29,218 bases of DNA from a virus: the IMG/VR virus record IMGVR_UViG_3300032288_000390, positions 1 to 29,218 of that record; one strand, given 5' to 3'. Numbering within the stretch: the stretch's first letter is position 1; every line of letters begins with the position of its first letter. Below, piece by piece: positions 14,801 to 22,251 of this stretch. The notes under the pieces were generated by a model. That model saw only the letters and a program-made list of their open reading frames with translations, searched no databases and was not told the DNA's origin. The translations under genes were made by a program, and so were the position numbers.

Positions 14801-14927
14801 GTGGCGGGTCTGATGCAAACATTTTTGAAATGATAGATGAAGCAATCATTGATACGGCAAAGCCAACAACGTTTGCCATAAACGCACCAAGTGATGCCTC
14901 TAACAATGGAACAACAAGAAAGCCCAT
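11865..14927 (-). CDS. J-like central tail-tip protein
   Basis: I prefer the ATG at 14927 (TAATG overlap with the acetyltransferase stop), giving 1020 residues; a TTG four codons earlier is possible. The start is hydrophobic with Gly/Ala (about 1-37), then NKLPVVYGNTFIGGTITDLSI matches the N-terminal domain of lambda gpJ-type hub proteins. Later parts hold the DIVTVTNVNYGWVAKLFRI beta domain and a fibronectin-III-like region. The last about 218 residues appear to be three tandem beta modules. Such proteins form the tail-tip hub and carry host recognition. Position after distal tail genes matches lambda order. Confidence 0.85.
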   Translation of the reverse strand: MGFLVVPLLEASLGAFMANVVGFAVSMIASSIISKMFASDPPQSGLNQQDQLNAGANLQVQPATNNKLPVVYGNTFIGGTITDLSITTNNQDLYYVMSLCEVTGVTTPDTITFGDIFFGGKLCVFDGTDHTKVVGLTDQSTGTTDNTVSGHLYIYLYSNGSNSPANSSTSAISVMQSSGLTYTWDDTKLMSNCAFAIVHLNYNQAANITNIQQTQFEVTNSRSSAGDVLYDYLSNERYGGAIPTNQIDTASLTALNTYCNEVITFTPYTGGSATQARFKMNGFLDTTKPVMSNLQIITDSCDCLLKYNEIYGLWSAIVQSPTYTVAMDINDSNMISTIGISSLDISNTFNIAQCQYPDIAINSSFNTTQIDLAVVAPELLYPNEPVNLQTIQLNLCNNNVQAQLLGQRFLKAARMDLQVSCSINFVGLQLDSGDIVTVTNVNYGWVAKLFRITKVVQKFADDGAITADLTLMNFDPTVYDDASITQFDPPDNTGLPNPAIFGTVPTPTATNTLVSAPVPSFQVNVTTSSAGIIQYAEVWYSAFTNPTMEQMFFVGTTEIQSNGTPYDNSVAMPPVTVSGLTAGNWYFFSRMVNSIAKSAFSSASASLNWRPLTFQFAERYLAIAYGTSSAGAGFSTSPRGGKTYFGLLNTNIAEFDPTPSSYTWYPASPAFGTTNYLLWSNRTNSLMSFSVGEAQASAGTAQFVPSDTALYDQTTWNALEDGFNIIDTTHRSGQLIQTGTTTVGTGEIAITNNPQGQVVASLAQLLTFAGGAYTRTSAVANLTIDIYGRVVGFEAPDEFYYTMTAFSASSAQTVFSVTRGAEYVVGNCWVLQNGLLLDESEYTDAASTVTLAVGANSGDIVTIISFASVNSTPATYDSFTRYADTLTSQATYTASGWLISGQELIFLNGTVVNAQDYNISGQDITFINAVSGDLQVIMWAQNNLSVPNGTPVNVDAFTVVGQTIYPFTFDPLAFNLWNNGALLLETVDYSVASGSYTLAQTPTTNLNILVQQTFTRTGAV

Positions 14928-15343
14928 TAGATTACCCAATCATTAGAAACTTTTCTTGCGCCAAATTTAGACAAGTCTGCATCTGAAAAGTTGGAAATGT
15001 AGAACTCGACAATCTCGCCAGCATCTTTCATTTCTTTGCCAATATCTATGTATTCTTTTATTAGTCTTACACTTGTTTTTTTGCTTTTGCTGTGCCACAT
15101 TGTTTCTTGTAATACCCAAAGATTAGGAATCCAGAAACAGGGTCCACGCATAGCACAAAGAAATCCATCATCCGCTAATAAAATAAATCCAAGACCAGCA
15201 TAGATTTTTGCAAGTTGATCATCAACGTAATTGCCAGACCATTTATCTATGTGATGCGACAAAGCATTGCCATGCTCTCGATGAAAGTCTTTAAGCAATT
15301 CTTTAATTTGCTCGTTATCAAATTTATTGGCTATACGTATCAT
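14927..15343 (-). CDS. GNAT-family acetyltransferase
   Basis: This 138-residue protein follows the GNAT fold: MIRIANKFDNEQIKELLKDF at the start, GFILLADDGFLCAMRGP strands in the middle, then WHSKSKKTSVRLIKEYIDIGKEM where the acetyl-CoA loop and helix sit, and FGARKVSNDWVI at the end. The usual QxxGxG/A loop is degenerate (KSKKTSVR). GNAT proteins in tail gene clusters are frequent in phages of this type, with unknown substrate. It takes the place of lambda genes K and I, between distal tail and J-like genes, with overlaps at both ends. Confidence 0.75.
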   Translation of the reverse strand: MIRIANKFDNEQIKELLKDFHREHGNALSHHIDKWSGNYVDDQLAKIYAGLGFILLADDGFLCAMRGPCFWIPNLWVLQETMWHSKSKKTSVRLIKEYIDIGKEMKDAGEIVEFYISNFSDADLSKFGARKVSNDWVI

Positions 15344-15927
15344 GCTGTTTTACCAAATGGGAAATAAATGGTTGAAACATAACCAACTCTATTCATACTT
15401 GTATCACCAGAGTTATAAAACTGCCAACTCTGATCATTTGTAAATCTTCCAGCAACTCTGTTTTGCAAAATGATTTGAATGCTTGATGCGCTAACTGCAA
15501 TAGTTCCCACATACATACGCGCTTCTTCCATCCATTGTTCGCCAATGCTAAAGTTGTTTACAAAGCCATAAAAGTATTGATACAAACCAGCCGTGCCACC
15601 GCCAGTAATTAGATTGCCGTCAGTATCAAAAAAGCCTTTCCACATTGTTATTTGTGAGCCTTTGATTTCTTGTCCTAGCACCCAACCAAGCAACGCGGTA
15701 TCAATGCCAACCAAAGTGATTGACGTTTGATTTGCAGTTGATTTAATGTCGCGCTGTATTTCTCCAACACCTACCAATGCACCTAGCCCGTCAAATGTAC
15801 CAATGCCAGCAACAGTCAATGCCGTTGGCGTAGTAGCAAATCTATACGTATCCGTAGGCGTAACAACTTGAACAAACTCCGCAAAGCGAATATTGTTTGT
15901 GTTTTCTAATGGTGCTATGACATTCAT
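15340..15927 (-). CDS. Minor (distal) tail protein
   Basis: This 195-residue beta-rich protein starts with RFAEFVQVVTPTDTYRFATTP and continues with FDGLGALVGVGEIQRDIKSTANQTSITLVGID and KGSQITMWKGFFD. That order (a column-like 'F..vvtp..tYrf', then siksT...itl.Gid) is typical of a family of minor tail proteins in GTA-like and lambda-like phages, in the position of lambda L. It is coupled to its neighbours by ATGA at 15924-15927 and 15340-15343. Confidence 0.75.
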   Translation of the reverse strand: MNVIAPLENTNNIRFAEFVQVVTPTDTYRFATTPTALTVAGIGTFDGLGALVGVGEIQRDIKSTANQTSITLVGIDTALLGWVLGQEIKGSQITMWKGFFDTDGNLITGGGTAGLYQYFYGFVNNFSIGEQWMEEARMYVGTIAVSASSIQIILQNRVAGRFTNDQSWQFYNSGDTSMNRVGYVSTIYFPFGKTA

Positions 15928-16619
15928 AGTACGGCTTCAAATGCTTTAAAGGAATTGTTCCACGCAATGAATGAATCATTAGCAATCGGCACTAATGTGT
16001 ATTGTGGGTATTGCTGAAGTATTACTGGGAATGTTGTTCCTGTATATGTAGTCCCGCCCATTGATACAGTCGTGCCGTATTGCCCTATGACTGCGTTAAT
16101 CACGCTACCAATGGGACCATTTATAAGGTTGCGGTGTACGGGTATGGTGACAGTTGAACCCGTGCCACGCAGTACGTCAGCGGTCGCAATGTATGCATAC
16201 AAACCAACTTGGCAAAAGTCTCCAGTACGCACAATGTATTTGTTTGCTGGCAATGCTACGTTAGTAGGAAGATTTCCTAGCACCATGTTTTTTGCCGATG
16301 AACTTGTTTGCCATTGACAAGATGCTATTTGCGATGGAGTCATGTCTCCTTGATAGTCAATATAGTTGTACCAACCAGTAGCACCAAAATTTAAATACTG
16401 CGTTAGCGACTTATCAAAGTAACGAAGATTGGCAAGCAAATCTCTATTCTGACTATATTGCAAATAGTTGTTAGGCTTAAATTCAAACTGGAACGGAACG
16501 ACTGTAAGTATTTCAGATGTTGCAATTCTTTGATTCCTTGAAATTACTTGCCCAACAAAACGCTGGTCATTAATCGAAACCGATTCCGCAAAGCCTAATA
16601 TGTCTGTAAGTGATGCCAT
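15924..16619 (-). CDS. Distal tail protein
   Basis: This 231-residue protein has no motif tied to an enzyme. It is beta-rich, with QFEFKPNNYLQYSQNRDLLANLRYFDKSLTQYLNF in the first third and repeated Gly/Thr/Val strands after that. The position just after the tape measure matches lambda M or a Dit-type protein. It starts three bases after... the tape measure stop at 16623, so the two are closely linked. Structural role is inferred from place and composition. Confidence 0.65.
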   Translation of the reverse strand: MASLTDILGFAESVSINDQRFVGQVISRNQRIATSEILTVVPFQFEFKPNNYLQYSQNRDLLANLRYFDKSLTQYLNFGATGWYNYIDYQGDMTPSQIASCQWQTSSSAKNMVLGNLPTNVALPANKYIVRTGDFCQVGLYAYIATADVLRGTGSTVTIPVHRNLINGPIGSVINAVIGQYGTTVSMGGTTYTGTTFPVILQQYPQYTLVPIANDSFIAWNNSFKAFEAVL

Positions 16620-16622
16620 GTG

Positions 16623-18563
16623 TTACCTACTTTGTGGTAATGAACGTTGTGCGGTTTGATTTGCCGCCCAAACTGCGCTTTTGTTTTTAGATAAGAACTG
16701 CGTTGCTGACTGCGTATCAATCGCGCTCATGTTTGCAATATAGGGACCATTGTAGGTAATGCTTGGTTGATTGTTGCCCATTGAACTTAGCATGTTATTT
16801 GGAATAACTGTGCCAGACGTTTTGGGAACAAACAATTCGGGACCTCGTTCGCCTACCATGTATGTTGTATTAGCGGATATGTCCCCACCTTCAGCCGCGT
16901 AACCACCAAAGCCACCAGAATAATTTGCTTGACCTTTAAACAAACTATCCATACCGCCCGTATATGGTGTGCCAAAACCCAAACTTTTAAACATAGCCAT
17001 GGCTGATGCTTTTAATTCAATAGAAATTAAATCTTGAATAATGCTACGCGCTAAATCTTTGAACGATAACTTGCCTGTGCGCACAAAGTTATCCAATGCC
17101 GCATTCATATTACCCATTACAGATTCAAATGCTTGTTGCCCGCGCTCTAATTCTGTTGACATGTTACGGAACGTATCTTCCATAGCCATGCCAAAACCAG
17201 CGCCAAATGAACCACCGCGTTGAGCCTTTGTAATTTCTTGTCTTGCTCTTGCATTACGTTCTGCAAGTTGTGCAAGTTTTTCTTCGCGCTCTATTGCAAC
17301 ATCTTTTGCCGCCTGATCTAGTACACCGCTACGGCTAATCTCATCTACCATTTTTTTGCGATTGCTTTCAATTTGCAAAAGTTCTTTTTCAAGTAGCACA
17401 TCCTCTTGGCGCATGTGCTTTGCTCTAATAGATAATTTATATTCCTCTTGTTGATCTTGCAAAAGTTTTTCGTATTCTTTTTGTCGCAATGAAACAGCAG
17501 TAAATGTATCAACTTGCAGTTTCAAATTATTAAATGCTTCTTTGCCTTCTTGTATTTGTAAATTGTTTATGTAACGAATTTCTGCAAGACGTTGACGCGC
17601 AAGTTTTTCTGCTTCTGCATCACGACCTTCTTTGACGTTTCTGCCATCACCCTTAGGGCGATCCATTGGCATCCAGCCTTCGTAATTACCTTGATCAAAT
17701 TTTCCTAGTTCTTGTTGCTTTTGTAATTTTCTATATTCTTCAGCAAACTTTTTTAATTTTTCCTCGTCTGCGCCAAACATTGAAAAACCAAATGCTGTTG
17801 TAAATTGAGCCAACATTTTCATGTTGCGCCCTAGATTTATAAAAGCATCCGAAGCGTTCTCCGCTTTTTTGGCAATACCTTCTAACCAGTTTAAAAAGTT
17901 TAATGCTGGCGTTCCAATAAACGCAGTAAATTCGACCATGACTGCATGCGTTATTTTGTGCAACTTATCCCATGCCTCACCAGCCTCTTGAACGCTACGC
18001 GCTTGCACTTCTGTAATGTGTCCAGCCTCTTGCATTTGCTTTGCAAGATCACCTATTGCTACGCCTTTAACGCCTTTGCCAAACAATTCCATTGCGCGTG
18101 CATTACGCGTTATGGTGTCTGGCATTTTCTCCAGACCGACAAAAACTTTTTCAAGCAACTGTTCCATGCTCATTGAGCCTATATCTTTAAGACTTATGCC
18201 CATGTCTTTAAAAGATTTTTGCGCTTCAAATGAACCGCTTGCCGCTTTATCAACAAACGCGGTAAACGATGAAAGCATCTTGCTTGCGTTTTCAGCCTTG
18301 CCACCATTTTGTGCAAGTGCTTCGCCTAACTTTAATACTGTATCGATTGCTATTTCATTGGCAGTTGCAACGTCTGCAATGCTGTCTGCAAACTCTAGTG
18401 CTTTGTAAGTCATTGCCGCAAATGCGGTAACACCCACAGTTGCCATTGTCTTTGCTTGCGATGCAAACTCCGCCAAATCCTTTTTGGCGGCTTCTATACC
18501 TTTAACAAACTCGGCAGTATCTAAGCCAAGTCGTACACCTAAGCGAGCAATCGTATTAGCCAT
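16623..18563 (-). CDS. Tape measure protein
   Basis: This 646-residue protein begins ANTIARLGVRLGLDTAEFVKGIEAAKKDLAEF, the usual start of lambda H-type tape measures. It has long Ala/Lys/Glu helices, with a strongly charged coiled-coil stretch at about 315-450. Near the C-terminus is MVGERGPELFVPKTSGTVIPNN, a hallmark of this family. It sets tail length; at about 0.15 nm per residue the tail would be 95-100 nm. It overlaps the end of the T frame by 8 bases. Confidence 0.93.
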   Translation of the reverse strand: MANTIARLGVRLGLDTAEFVKGIEAAKKDLAEFASQAKTMATVGVTAFAAMTYKALEFADSIADVATANEIAIDTVLKLGEALAQNGGKAENASKMLSSFTAFVDKAASGSFEAQKSFKDMGISLKDIGSMSMEQLLEKVFVGLEKMPDTITRNARAMELFGKGVKGVAIGDLAKQMQEAGHITEVQARSVQEAGEAWDKLHKITHAVMVEFTAFIGTPALNFLNWLEGIAKKAENASDAFINLGRNMKMLAQFTTAFGFSMFGADEEKLKKFAEEYRKLQKQQELGKFDQGNYEGWMPMDRPKGDGRNVKEGRDAEAEKLARQRLAEIRYINNLQIQEGKEAFNNLKLQVDTFTAVSLRQKEYEKLLQDQQEEYKLSIRAKHMRQEDVLLEKELLQIESNRKKMVDEISRSGVLDQAAKDVAIEREEKLAQLAERNARARQEITKAQRGGSFGAGFGMAMEDTFRNMSTELERGQQAFESVMGNMNAALDNFVRTGKLSFKDLARSIIQDLISIELKASAMAMFKSLGFGTPYTGGMDSLFKGQANYSGGFGGYAAEGGDISANTTYMVGERGPELFVPKTSGTVIPNNMLSSMGNNQPSITYNGPYIANMSAIDTQSATQFLSKNKSAVWAANQTAQRSLPQSR

Positions 18564-18915
18564 TTTTAAACCTACTCTTTGTAAATTTTGGGGCTTGTGT
18601 TACATACGCCAGCAGACTATTATTTACTGACTCCTTCTTGTCTTGTTCGCTCATTGGCGGGTAGATGTAATCATAACCTCTGCCCAATATTGTGGCAAGT
18701 TTGTACGCTGGTGAATTGGGCGTTCTCATGTAGTTAAACACGCCAGCAGTCAACGTGCCTAATACTTCTAGAATCGCACGATTGCCTATTACTCCATCCG
18801 CATACATTGTTTGGATTTGCGCCATAGTTACATCATCTATGTCGGCAAGTGTGTCATGTGTATGCCCATTGAAAATCATCGCCACTTCGACTTGTTTTCT
18901 CAATGAGCCAATTAG
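18556..18915 (-). CDS. T part of the G-T tail assembly chaperone (made by -1 frameshift)
   Basis: This frame has no convincing start of its own; the first candidate is a TTG at 18903 without a binding site. It lies in the -1 frame relative to the G gene and joins it at the GGGAAAC site. The fusion would read ...SRGN-LIGSLRKQVEVAM... and be 160 + 119 = 279 residues. In lambda, gpGT made the same way binds the tape measure and tail tube during assembly. The T part is mixed helix and loop with IFNGHTHDTLADIDD near its start. Confidence 0.85.
   Translation of the reverse strand, partial: LIGSLRKQVEVAMIFNGHTHDTLADIDDVTMAQIQTMYADGVIGNRAILEVLGTLTAGVFNYMRTPNSPAYKLATILGRGYDYIYPPMSEQDKKESVNNSLLAYVTQAPKFTKSRFKNG
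18867..18905 (-). promoter_or_regulatory. Candidate stem-loop downstream of the frameshift site
   Basis: Nine bases after the slippery site on the minus strand, CATTGA followed by G-AAAA can pair with TTTTCAATG (18867-18875), giving about 9-10 pairs with one bulge and a loop of about 20 bases. The spacing fits stimulatory structures, but pairing is AU-rich and weak. Confidence 0.35.
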
Positions 18916-19394
18916 TTTCCCCGCGACTCCTTGTAACTAGGGCTAATGGCTTCTGCAATCTTTTCCATTAACGCTATCTGAACTGTTATCGGAAACTCTA
19001 ATTCGACTTCTTCGTAGGTAAGTTCTGCCAATGAGTCGTTAGGGTTTTCTGGTATGAGTAATTTAATAAATTCTGTAATACGTGTTTGCGTCATTAGTTT
19101 TGTTTTGGCAGTCTCGCGTAACGAGCGACCATTAACAACTATGTCGTTTTCAGTAAATTTAAATTCTTCTGTATCTTGATCTCTGAATTGCTCTAGCGGT
19201 GTTGCAATAGTTGTATAGATTGCATCTACCTCTGCTTCGGCTGGATTTTGTATGCGGTCATACATTGCATCCGATTCTGCTACCGATGGAATCTTTACCT
19301 TAAAGACGTGCCCACCTAATTCAAACTGCCGAATGAATAAGCCCTTACGCTTAGTTTCGTATTGAGTCCCTAAAAGACTTGCTAATTTTGTCAT
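18912..19394 (-). CDS. G-like tail assembly chaperone
   Basis: This 160-residue protein is soluble and acidic, with GLFIRQFELGGHVFKVKIPSVAE near the start, which fits the beta-rich N-terminal domain of phage tail chaperones. It ends ...SPSYKESRGN at the slippery site. It lies between the tail tube region and the tape measure, as gpG does in lambda, and is expected to be in large excess over the G-T fusion. Identification rests on position and the frameshift more than on sequence. Confidence 0.85.
   Translation of the reverse strand: MTKLASLLGTQYETKRKGLFIRQFELGGHVFKVKIPSVAESDAMYDRIQNPAEAEVDAIYTTIATPLEQFRDQDTEEFKFTENDIVVNGRSLRETAKTKLMTQTRITEFIKLLIPENPNDSLAELTYEEVELEFPITVQIALMEKIAEAISPSYKESRGN
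18915..18921 (-). promoter_or_regulatory. -1 programmed ribosomal frameshift site GGGAAAC
   Basis: On the minus strand the end of the G gene reads CGG GGA AAC TAA, so G GGA AAC is a canonical X XXY YYZ heptamer placed directly before the G stop codon. Slipping back one base enters the open T frame. Lambda uses the related GGGAAAG at the same point in its tail chaperone genes. Confidence 0.9.
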
Positions 19395-19406
19395 ATCGTA
19401 TCCTTG

Positions 19407-19988
19407 TCATTTGACGTTCTTCGCTCTGAATTGCTCCACGCGTCTACCGATTATCTCACCCAAACTGGTTGCAACTCTAGTTGCATTGCTTTCAAGTGAG
19501 GTACGCATAAATGGAGTACCCGCTTGGTTGGCTGTTCCAAATTCTTGTGCTATTGCTCTAGCATCGTAAGGGAAGTTTAAAGAGTATGCATATTCCTTAA
19601 ACTTTTTTCTATATGCTTCTTTATCTCTTTTGTATAAATCAACATTAGCCTCAAAGAATTCTTTTCTCTTTTTCTTTGGGAAAGGCTTAGTCGTTACCAA
19701 TCCAATAACTGTATCGCCTGCGCTGGCATACTTTGATTTTTGGTCGCGCTTGTTTGGTCTGCGAGCCTCTATCCAAAGGGTTCTAGCCAAGTCACCTGTA
19801 TCCTTAGGGGCAAGCATTTTTGCCATCGCCAAGACGGGTTTCATGGCTTCTCTTGCGGCTGGCACAAGCACTTTACTTGTTGCCTTCTTATCGCCTATCT
19901 CGTCTGCCAATTCATCAAAGATAGCCAACGCCTCGCTCAAGCCTGTAATGGTTACTTGTTGACCACCAAACGCGCCAGATACATTCAT
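19407..19988 (-). CDS. HK97 gp10-like head-tail/tail component
   Basis: This 193-residue protein has VPAAREAMKPVLAMAKMLAPKDTGDLARTLWIEAR (about 42-76), the signature helix and 'aP.dTG.L..s' turn of HK97 gp10-like proteins. The end shows AQEFGTANQAGTPFMRTSLE (about 146-165), also typical. A Lys-rich insertion (about 103-132) separates the two. Family members act at the head-tail joint or in tail completion. It usually lies upstream of the tail tube gene; here it is downstream, after the terminator. Confidence 0.85.
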   Translation of the reverse strand: MNVSGAFGGQQVTITGLSEALAIFDELADEIGDKKATSKVLVPAAREAMKPVLAMAKMLAPKDTGDLARTLWIEARRPNKRDQKSKYASAGDTVIGLVTTKPFPKKKRKEFFEANVDLYKRDKEAYRKKFKEYAYSLNFPYDARAIAQEFGTANQAGTPFMRTSLESNATRVATSLGEIIGRRVEQFRAKNVK

Positions 19989-19991
19989 GGC

Positions 19992-20213
19992 TTACCCCTT
20001 AAGTATCTTGTTATAAATCGCGCTGTTTAAATCAAGTACAAACTGGACTATTTGCTCTGGCGTCATTTTGTCTGCATGAGCGACTGATAACCGATAGGCT
20101 AAATCAACGCCAGCAAGACGTTGCTGTTGCCAACCAAACCAATTCTTCTGTTGACCATTTTGGGTTTGGTCAATTAGGAAATTTAAAAGAGCGTCTGAAT
20201 TATTTATTGTCAT
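19992..20213 (-). CDS. Small conserved protein of unknown function
   Basis: This 73-residue helical protein is rich in Gln and Asn at the N-terminus (LIDQTQNGQQKNWFGWQQQRLAG) and ends with MTPEQIVQFVLDLNSAIYNKIL. I cannot name a family. No clear ribosome binding site precedes its ATG, which lies just after the terminator following the tail tube gene, so expression is probably low. It ends three bases before the HK97 gp10-like gene. Confidence 0.65.
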   Translation of the reverse strand: MTINNSDALLNFLIDQTQNGQQKNWFGWQQQRLAGVDLAYRLSVAHADKMTPEQIVQFVLDLNSAIYNKILKG

Positions 20214-20221
20214 GTCTTATA

Positions 20222-20243
20222 GAAAAAGCCCCGAAGGGCTTTT
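20222..20243 (-). terminator. Intrinsic terminator after the tail tube gene (UUCG loop)
   Basis: On the minus strand a perfect 8-base stem AAAAGCCC/GGGCTTTT encloses a TTCG tetraloop and runs into TTTTTCT. It begins directly after the tail tube stop. The DNA is palindromic outside the loop, so the plus strand can form it too. It should let some transcripts stop after the abundant tube gene while others read through. Confidence 0.9.
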
Positions 20244-20244
20244 G

Positions 20245-20769
20245 TTATGTATTGTTTGACCAGCCGTAAGAGTTACCGCCTACTGGATGAATAACAAACT
20301 CAAATTTGCCTTCAGCAGTTGGAGACATATCCCATTTCAGACCGCCAACGCGACCATTAAATGCATACGCAACTGTGTTCGTGCCGTCATAGACTGCGAC
20401 AACATAAGTGCGGATGATTGTGCCGTTGTAGCCATCATCACGAATTAACAACTGCGCTGTGTCTGCGGGATTCCAAGGAGCAGTAATGCTCAATGATGTA
20501 ACTTGGTTTTGCGTAGTGATCTTTGCACCAGTACGCGCACCAGCAACGTTGTATGCGGCAAATGCATCGTCAGAACCAAATGGAGGTACTGCTTCAACAG
20601 GAACTTGAATGCCGTCAGTACCAGTACCGCCAGCGGGTGTGCCGACAATATCTGCTACTTGTGCTGTCCAAGTTTCTAGTTGTGTATCTGTTAATGCTGT
20701 GGGCGATGCGCCAGTTTGCATCCATAAGGTTGCTACGTATCCGGGTAAGACTTTATTAATGAGAGCCAT
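20245..20769 (-). CDS. Major tail tube protein
   Basis: This 174-residue protein resembles lambda gpV-like tube subunits: a start of INKVLPGYVATLWMQTG, a variable Gly/Thr-rich loop (about 41-56), and the beta domain SLSITAPWNPADTAQLLIRDDGYNGTIIRTYVVAVYDGTNTVAYAFNGRVGGLKWDMSP toward the end. Many copies stack to make the tail tube. A strong AAAGGA site precedes the ATG, and a strong terminator follows, fitting high expression. Confidence 0.85.
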   Translation of the reverse strand: MALINKVLPGYVATLWMQTGASPTALTDTQLETWTAQVADIVGTPAGGTGTDGIQVPVEAVPPFGSDDAFAAYNVAGARTGAKITTQNQVTSLSITAPWNPADTAQLLIRDDGYNGTIIRTYVVAVYDGTNTVAYAFNGRVGGLKWDMSPTAEGKFEFVIHPVGGNSYGWSNNT

Positions 20770-20806
20770 TTTTAATTTCCTTTAAAAGAAGTTGATCATT
20801 CTTGTC

Positions 20807-21229
20807 TTATGTTGGTACGTCAATCGTGCAGTCGATTATCACTTGATTCATACCCAGAGTGTCATCATAGGTGTTGTAGAGCCACATGCAATCTACTTTG
20901 GCTACAAAGAAACCGCTTGTCGAGGGATTGCCAAACATGCCAGAGTAGCCATGCAACGATTGTAGTATTTCATTTGACAAATTGAAAGCATCATTCATTG
21001 TTTTACCAAAACATGATACTTGGAATATTGGACGGTCAATGCCTTTGTTACTTTGCGTTTGTCCCGTATAGACTTCTTGGTGAATGTTACGCAACTGCCA
21101 TGTAAGAAATTGAAGTTCCGTTGCCCAATTTCTATTAAAGTTGGCATATACAGGCACAGGGTCGACCACATCCGAGAGTTGCCATTGGATGCACTCTGCA
21201 TATAGGATAGGGTTTTGTTGCGTGCTCAT
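20807..21229 (-). CDS. Tail terminator-like protein
   Basis: This 140-residue protein has DRPIFQVSCFGKTMNDAFNLSNEILQSLHGYSG (about 65-97) and MNQVIIDCTIDVP at the end. This is the layout of DUF3168/gpU-like tail terminators, which cap the tube and join it to the head. It lies between head-closure and tube genes, the usual place. Its start overlaps the previous stop as ATGA (21226-21229). Confidence 0.75.
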   Translation of the reverse strand: MSTQQNPILYAECIQWQLSDVVDPVPVYANFNRNWATELQFLTWQLRNIHQEVYTGQTQSNKGIDRPIFQVSCFGKTMNDAFNLSNEILQSLHGYSGMFGNPSTSGFFVAKVDCMWLYNTYDDTLGMNQVIIDCTIDVPT

Positions 21230-21570
21230 ACAGGCGTATCAGGGTCGTTGCGGTAGCAAAGTAAATTAACAGTCAGGCGGTCATTGGATTCCCGTATGTC
21301 AGTTATACGCCAATCGAACCCACGCCATGTAATACTGTATAAGTTCTGATTGTCGACCATTAATTTTGTGTTGGGCGTATAGTTCAAAGTCAATCCAACC
21401 AGATCAGAATAAACCCTATATCGCTCAGAGATTCTTAGACTATTGGCAACATCTGCTACAAGTGCGCGAGTATCAAACCACTTTGTAATAGTAGTTGTAT
21501 ATTCGCCAATGTCATTTACGCCATTGGTCACATTGTTTACAGCGATGTTTTCATAGCGTCTAATGCCCAT
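21226..21570 (-). CDS. Head closure / head-tail adaptor protein
   Basis: This 114-residue beta-rich protein begins MGIRRYENIAVNNVTNGVNDIGEYTTTITKWFDTRALV and ends YSITWRGFDWRITDIRESNDRLTVNLLCYRND. 'W...I..I......l.l.c' is typical for head-closure proteins (Phage_H_T_join, lambda FII and SPP1 gp16 group), which seal the connector after packaging. It lies two bases from the connector gene and overlaps the terminator gene. Confidence 0.75.
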   Translation of the reverse strand: MGIRRYENIAVNNVTNGVNDIGEYTTTITKWFDTRALVADVANSLRISERYRVYSDLVGLTLNYTPNTKLMVDNQNLYSITWRGFDWRITDIRESNDRLTVNLLCYRNDPDTPV

Positions 21571-21571
21571 G

Positions 21572-22240
21572 CTACATCACCAAAGGCTTGTATGGGCGTA
21601 GCAATGCGTGTACACCAAATGGGATTTCAGACTTCATGCCAACTGTGTCGCCAACTGTGGAACGTGTGTTGTACAGATGCGTTAACAACATTAATCCCGC
21701 TTGCTTTACCACTGGGTAACTTGCAAGTGGATTTGCATTCTGCGTATACGTTACAACGATTGGATTTGCAACTTGTTGGCTTAATTCATTTAATGCAACA
21801 TTCAATATGACGCGACTTCCCGTTGGGTCATATGAGTAATCAGTATTACTAATAGTGATTGGTACGGTGTTAGAACTACCATAGTAACGAACATTATTTA
21901 TTGTTACTGCTGGATAGCCTGTTACATCAACACCTGTTTCTGGCAAATCTAAATACAACGTTGTGTCATACATGCCAAAGTTTGCATAGTACACATTCCA
22001 TTGCGTAGAGAAAATTGCCATTCCAAGAATGTCCTCAATCGTCATGCGTACTGCAAGTTCAAGCGAGGACAAATATGTGTCTTGGCTTTCATCATCAAAC
22101 AAGTTTAATTGTTGTGTGATTTCTTCAAGCGTTAACCATGGCGTTGCAACATCACGCGAAATTTGTTCAAACCTTGCGTAGTTGTACGGGTTGCGCCCGT
22201 TTGAATAAAACGGGGCTAGGGTTTGATTTTCTACTGGCAT
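21572..22240 (-). CDS. Head-tail connector (gp6-like adaptor)
   Basis: This 222-residue protein has PWLTLEEITQQLNLFDDESQDTYLSSLELAVRMTIEDILGMAIF (about 34-77), the helical core of HK97 gp6-like connectors: 'lt.ee.k..lr.d...D..l..l...A...ie..lg'. A beta domain follows, and it ends KQAGLMLLTHLYNTRS, a last helix also seen in the family. It forms the ring under the portal. It lies 11 bases after the second capsid gene. Confidence 0.85.
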   Translation of the reverse strand: MPVENQTLAPFYSNGRNPYNYARFEQISRDVATPWLTLEEITQQLNLFDDESQDTYLSSLELAVRMTIEDILGMAIFSTQWNVYYANFGMYDTTLYLDLPETGVDVTGYPAVTINNVRYYGSSNTVPITISNTDYSYDPTGSRVILNVALNELSQQVANPIVVTYTQNANPLASYPVVKQAGLMLLTHLYNTRSTVGDTVGMKSEIPFGVHALLRPYKPLVM

Positions 22241-22251
22241 GTTTATTTGCC

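Noticed and set aside
18556-18903. The T frame as a free-standing gene starting at TTG 18903
   Set aside because: No ribosome binding site, and the perfect slippery heptamer next to the G stop explains its expression.
10527-20813. A 14-base repeat (AACATAAGACAAGA on the minus strand) at 10527-10540 and 20800-20813, each in a gap before a virion gene
   Set aside because: In 29 kb a 14-base match is expected about once or a few times by chance, and the two copies sit at different distances from the next ATG (57 and 30 bases), with no promoter-like boxes.
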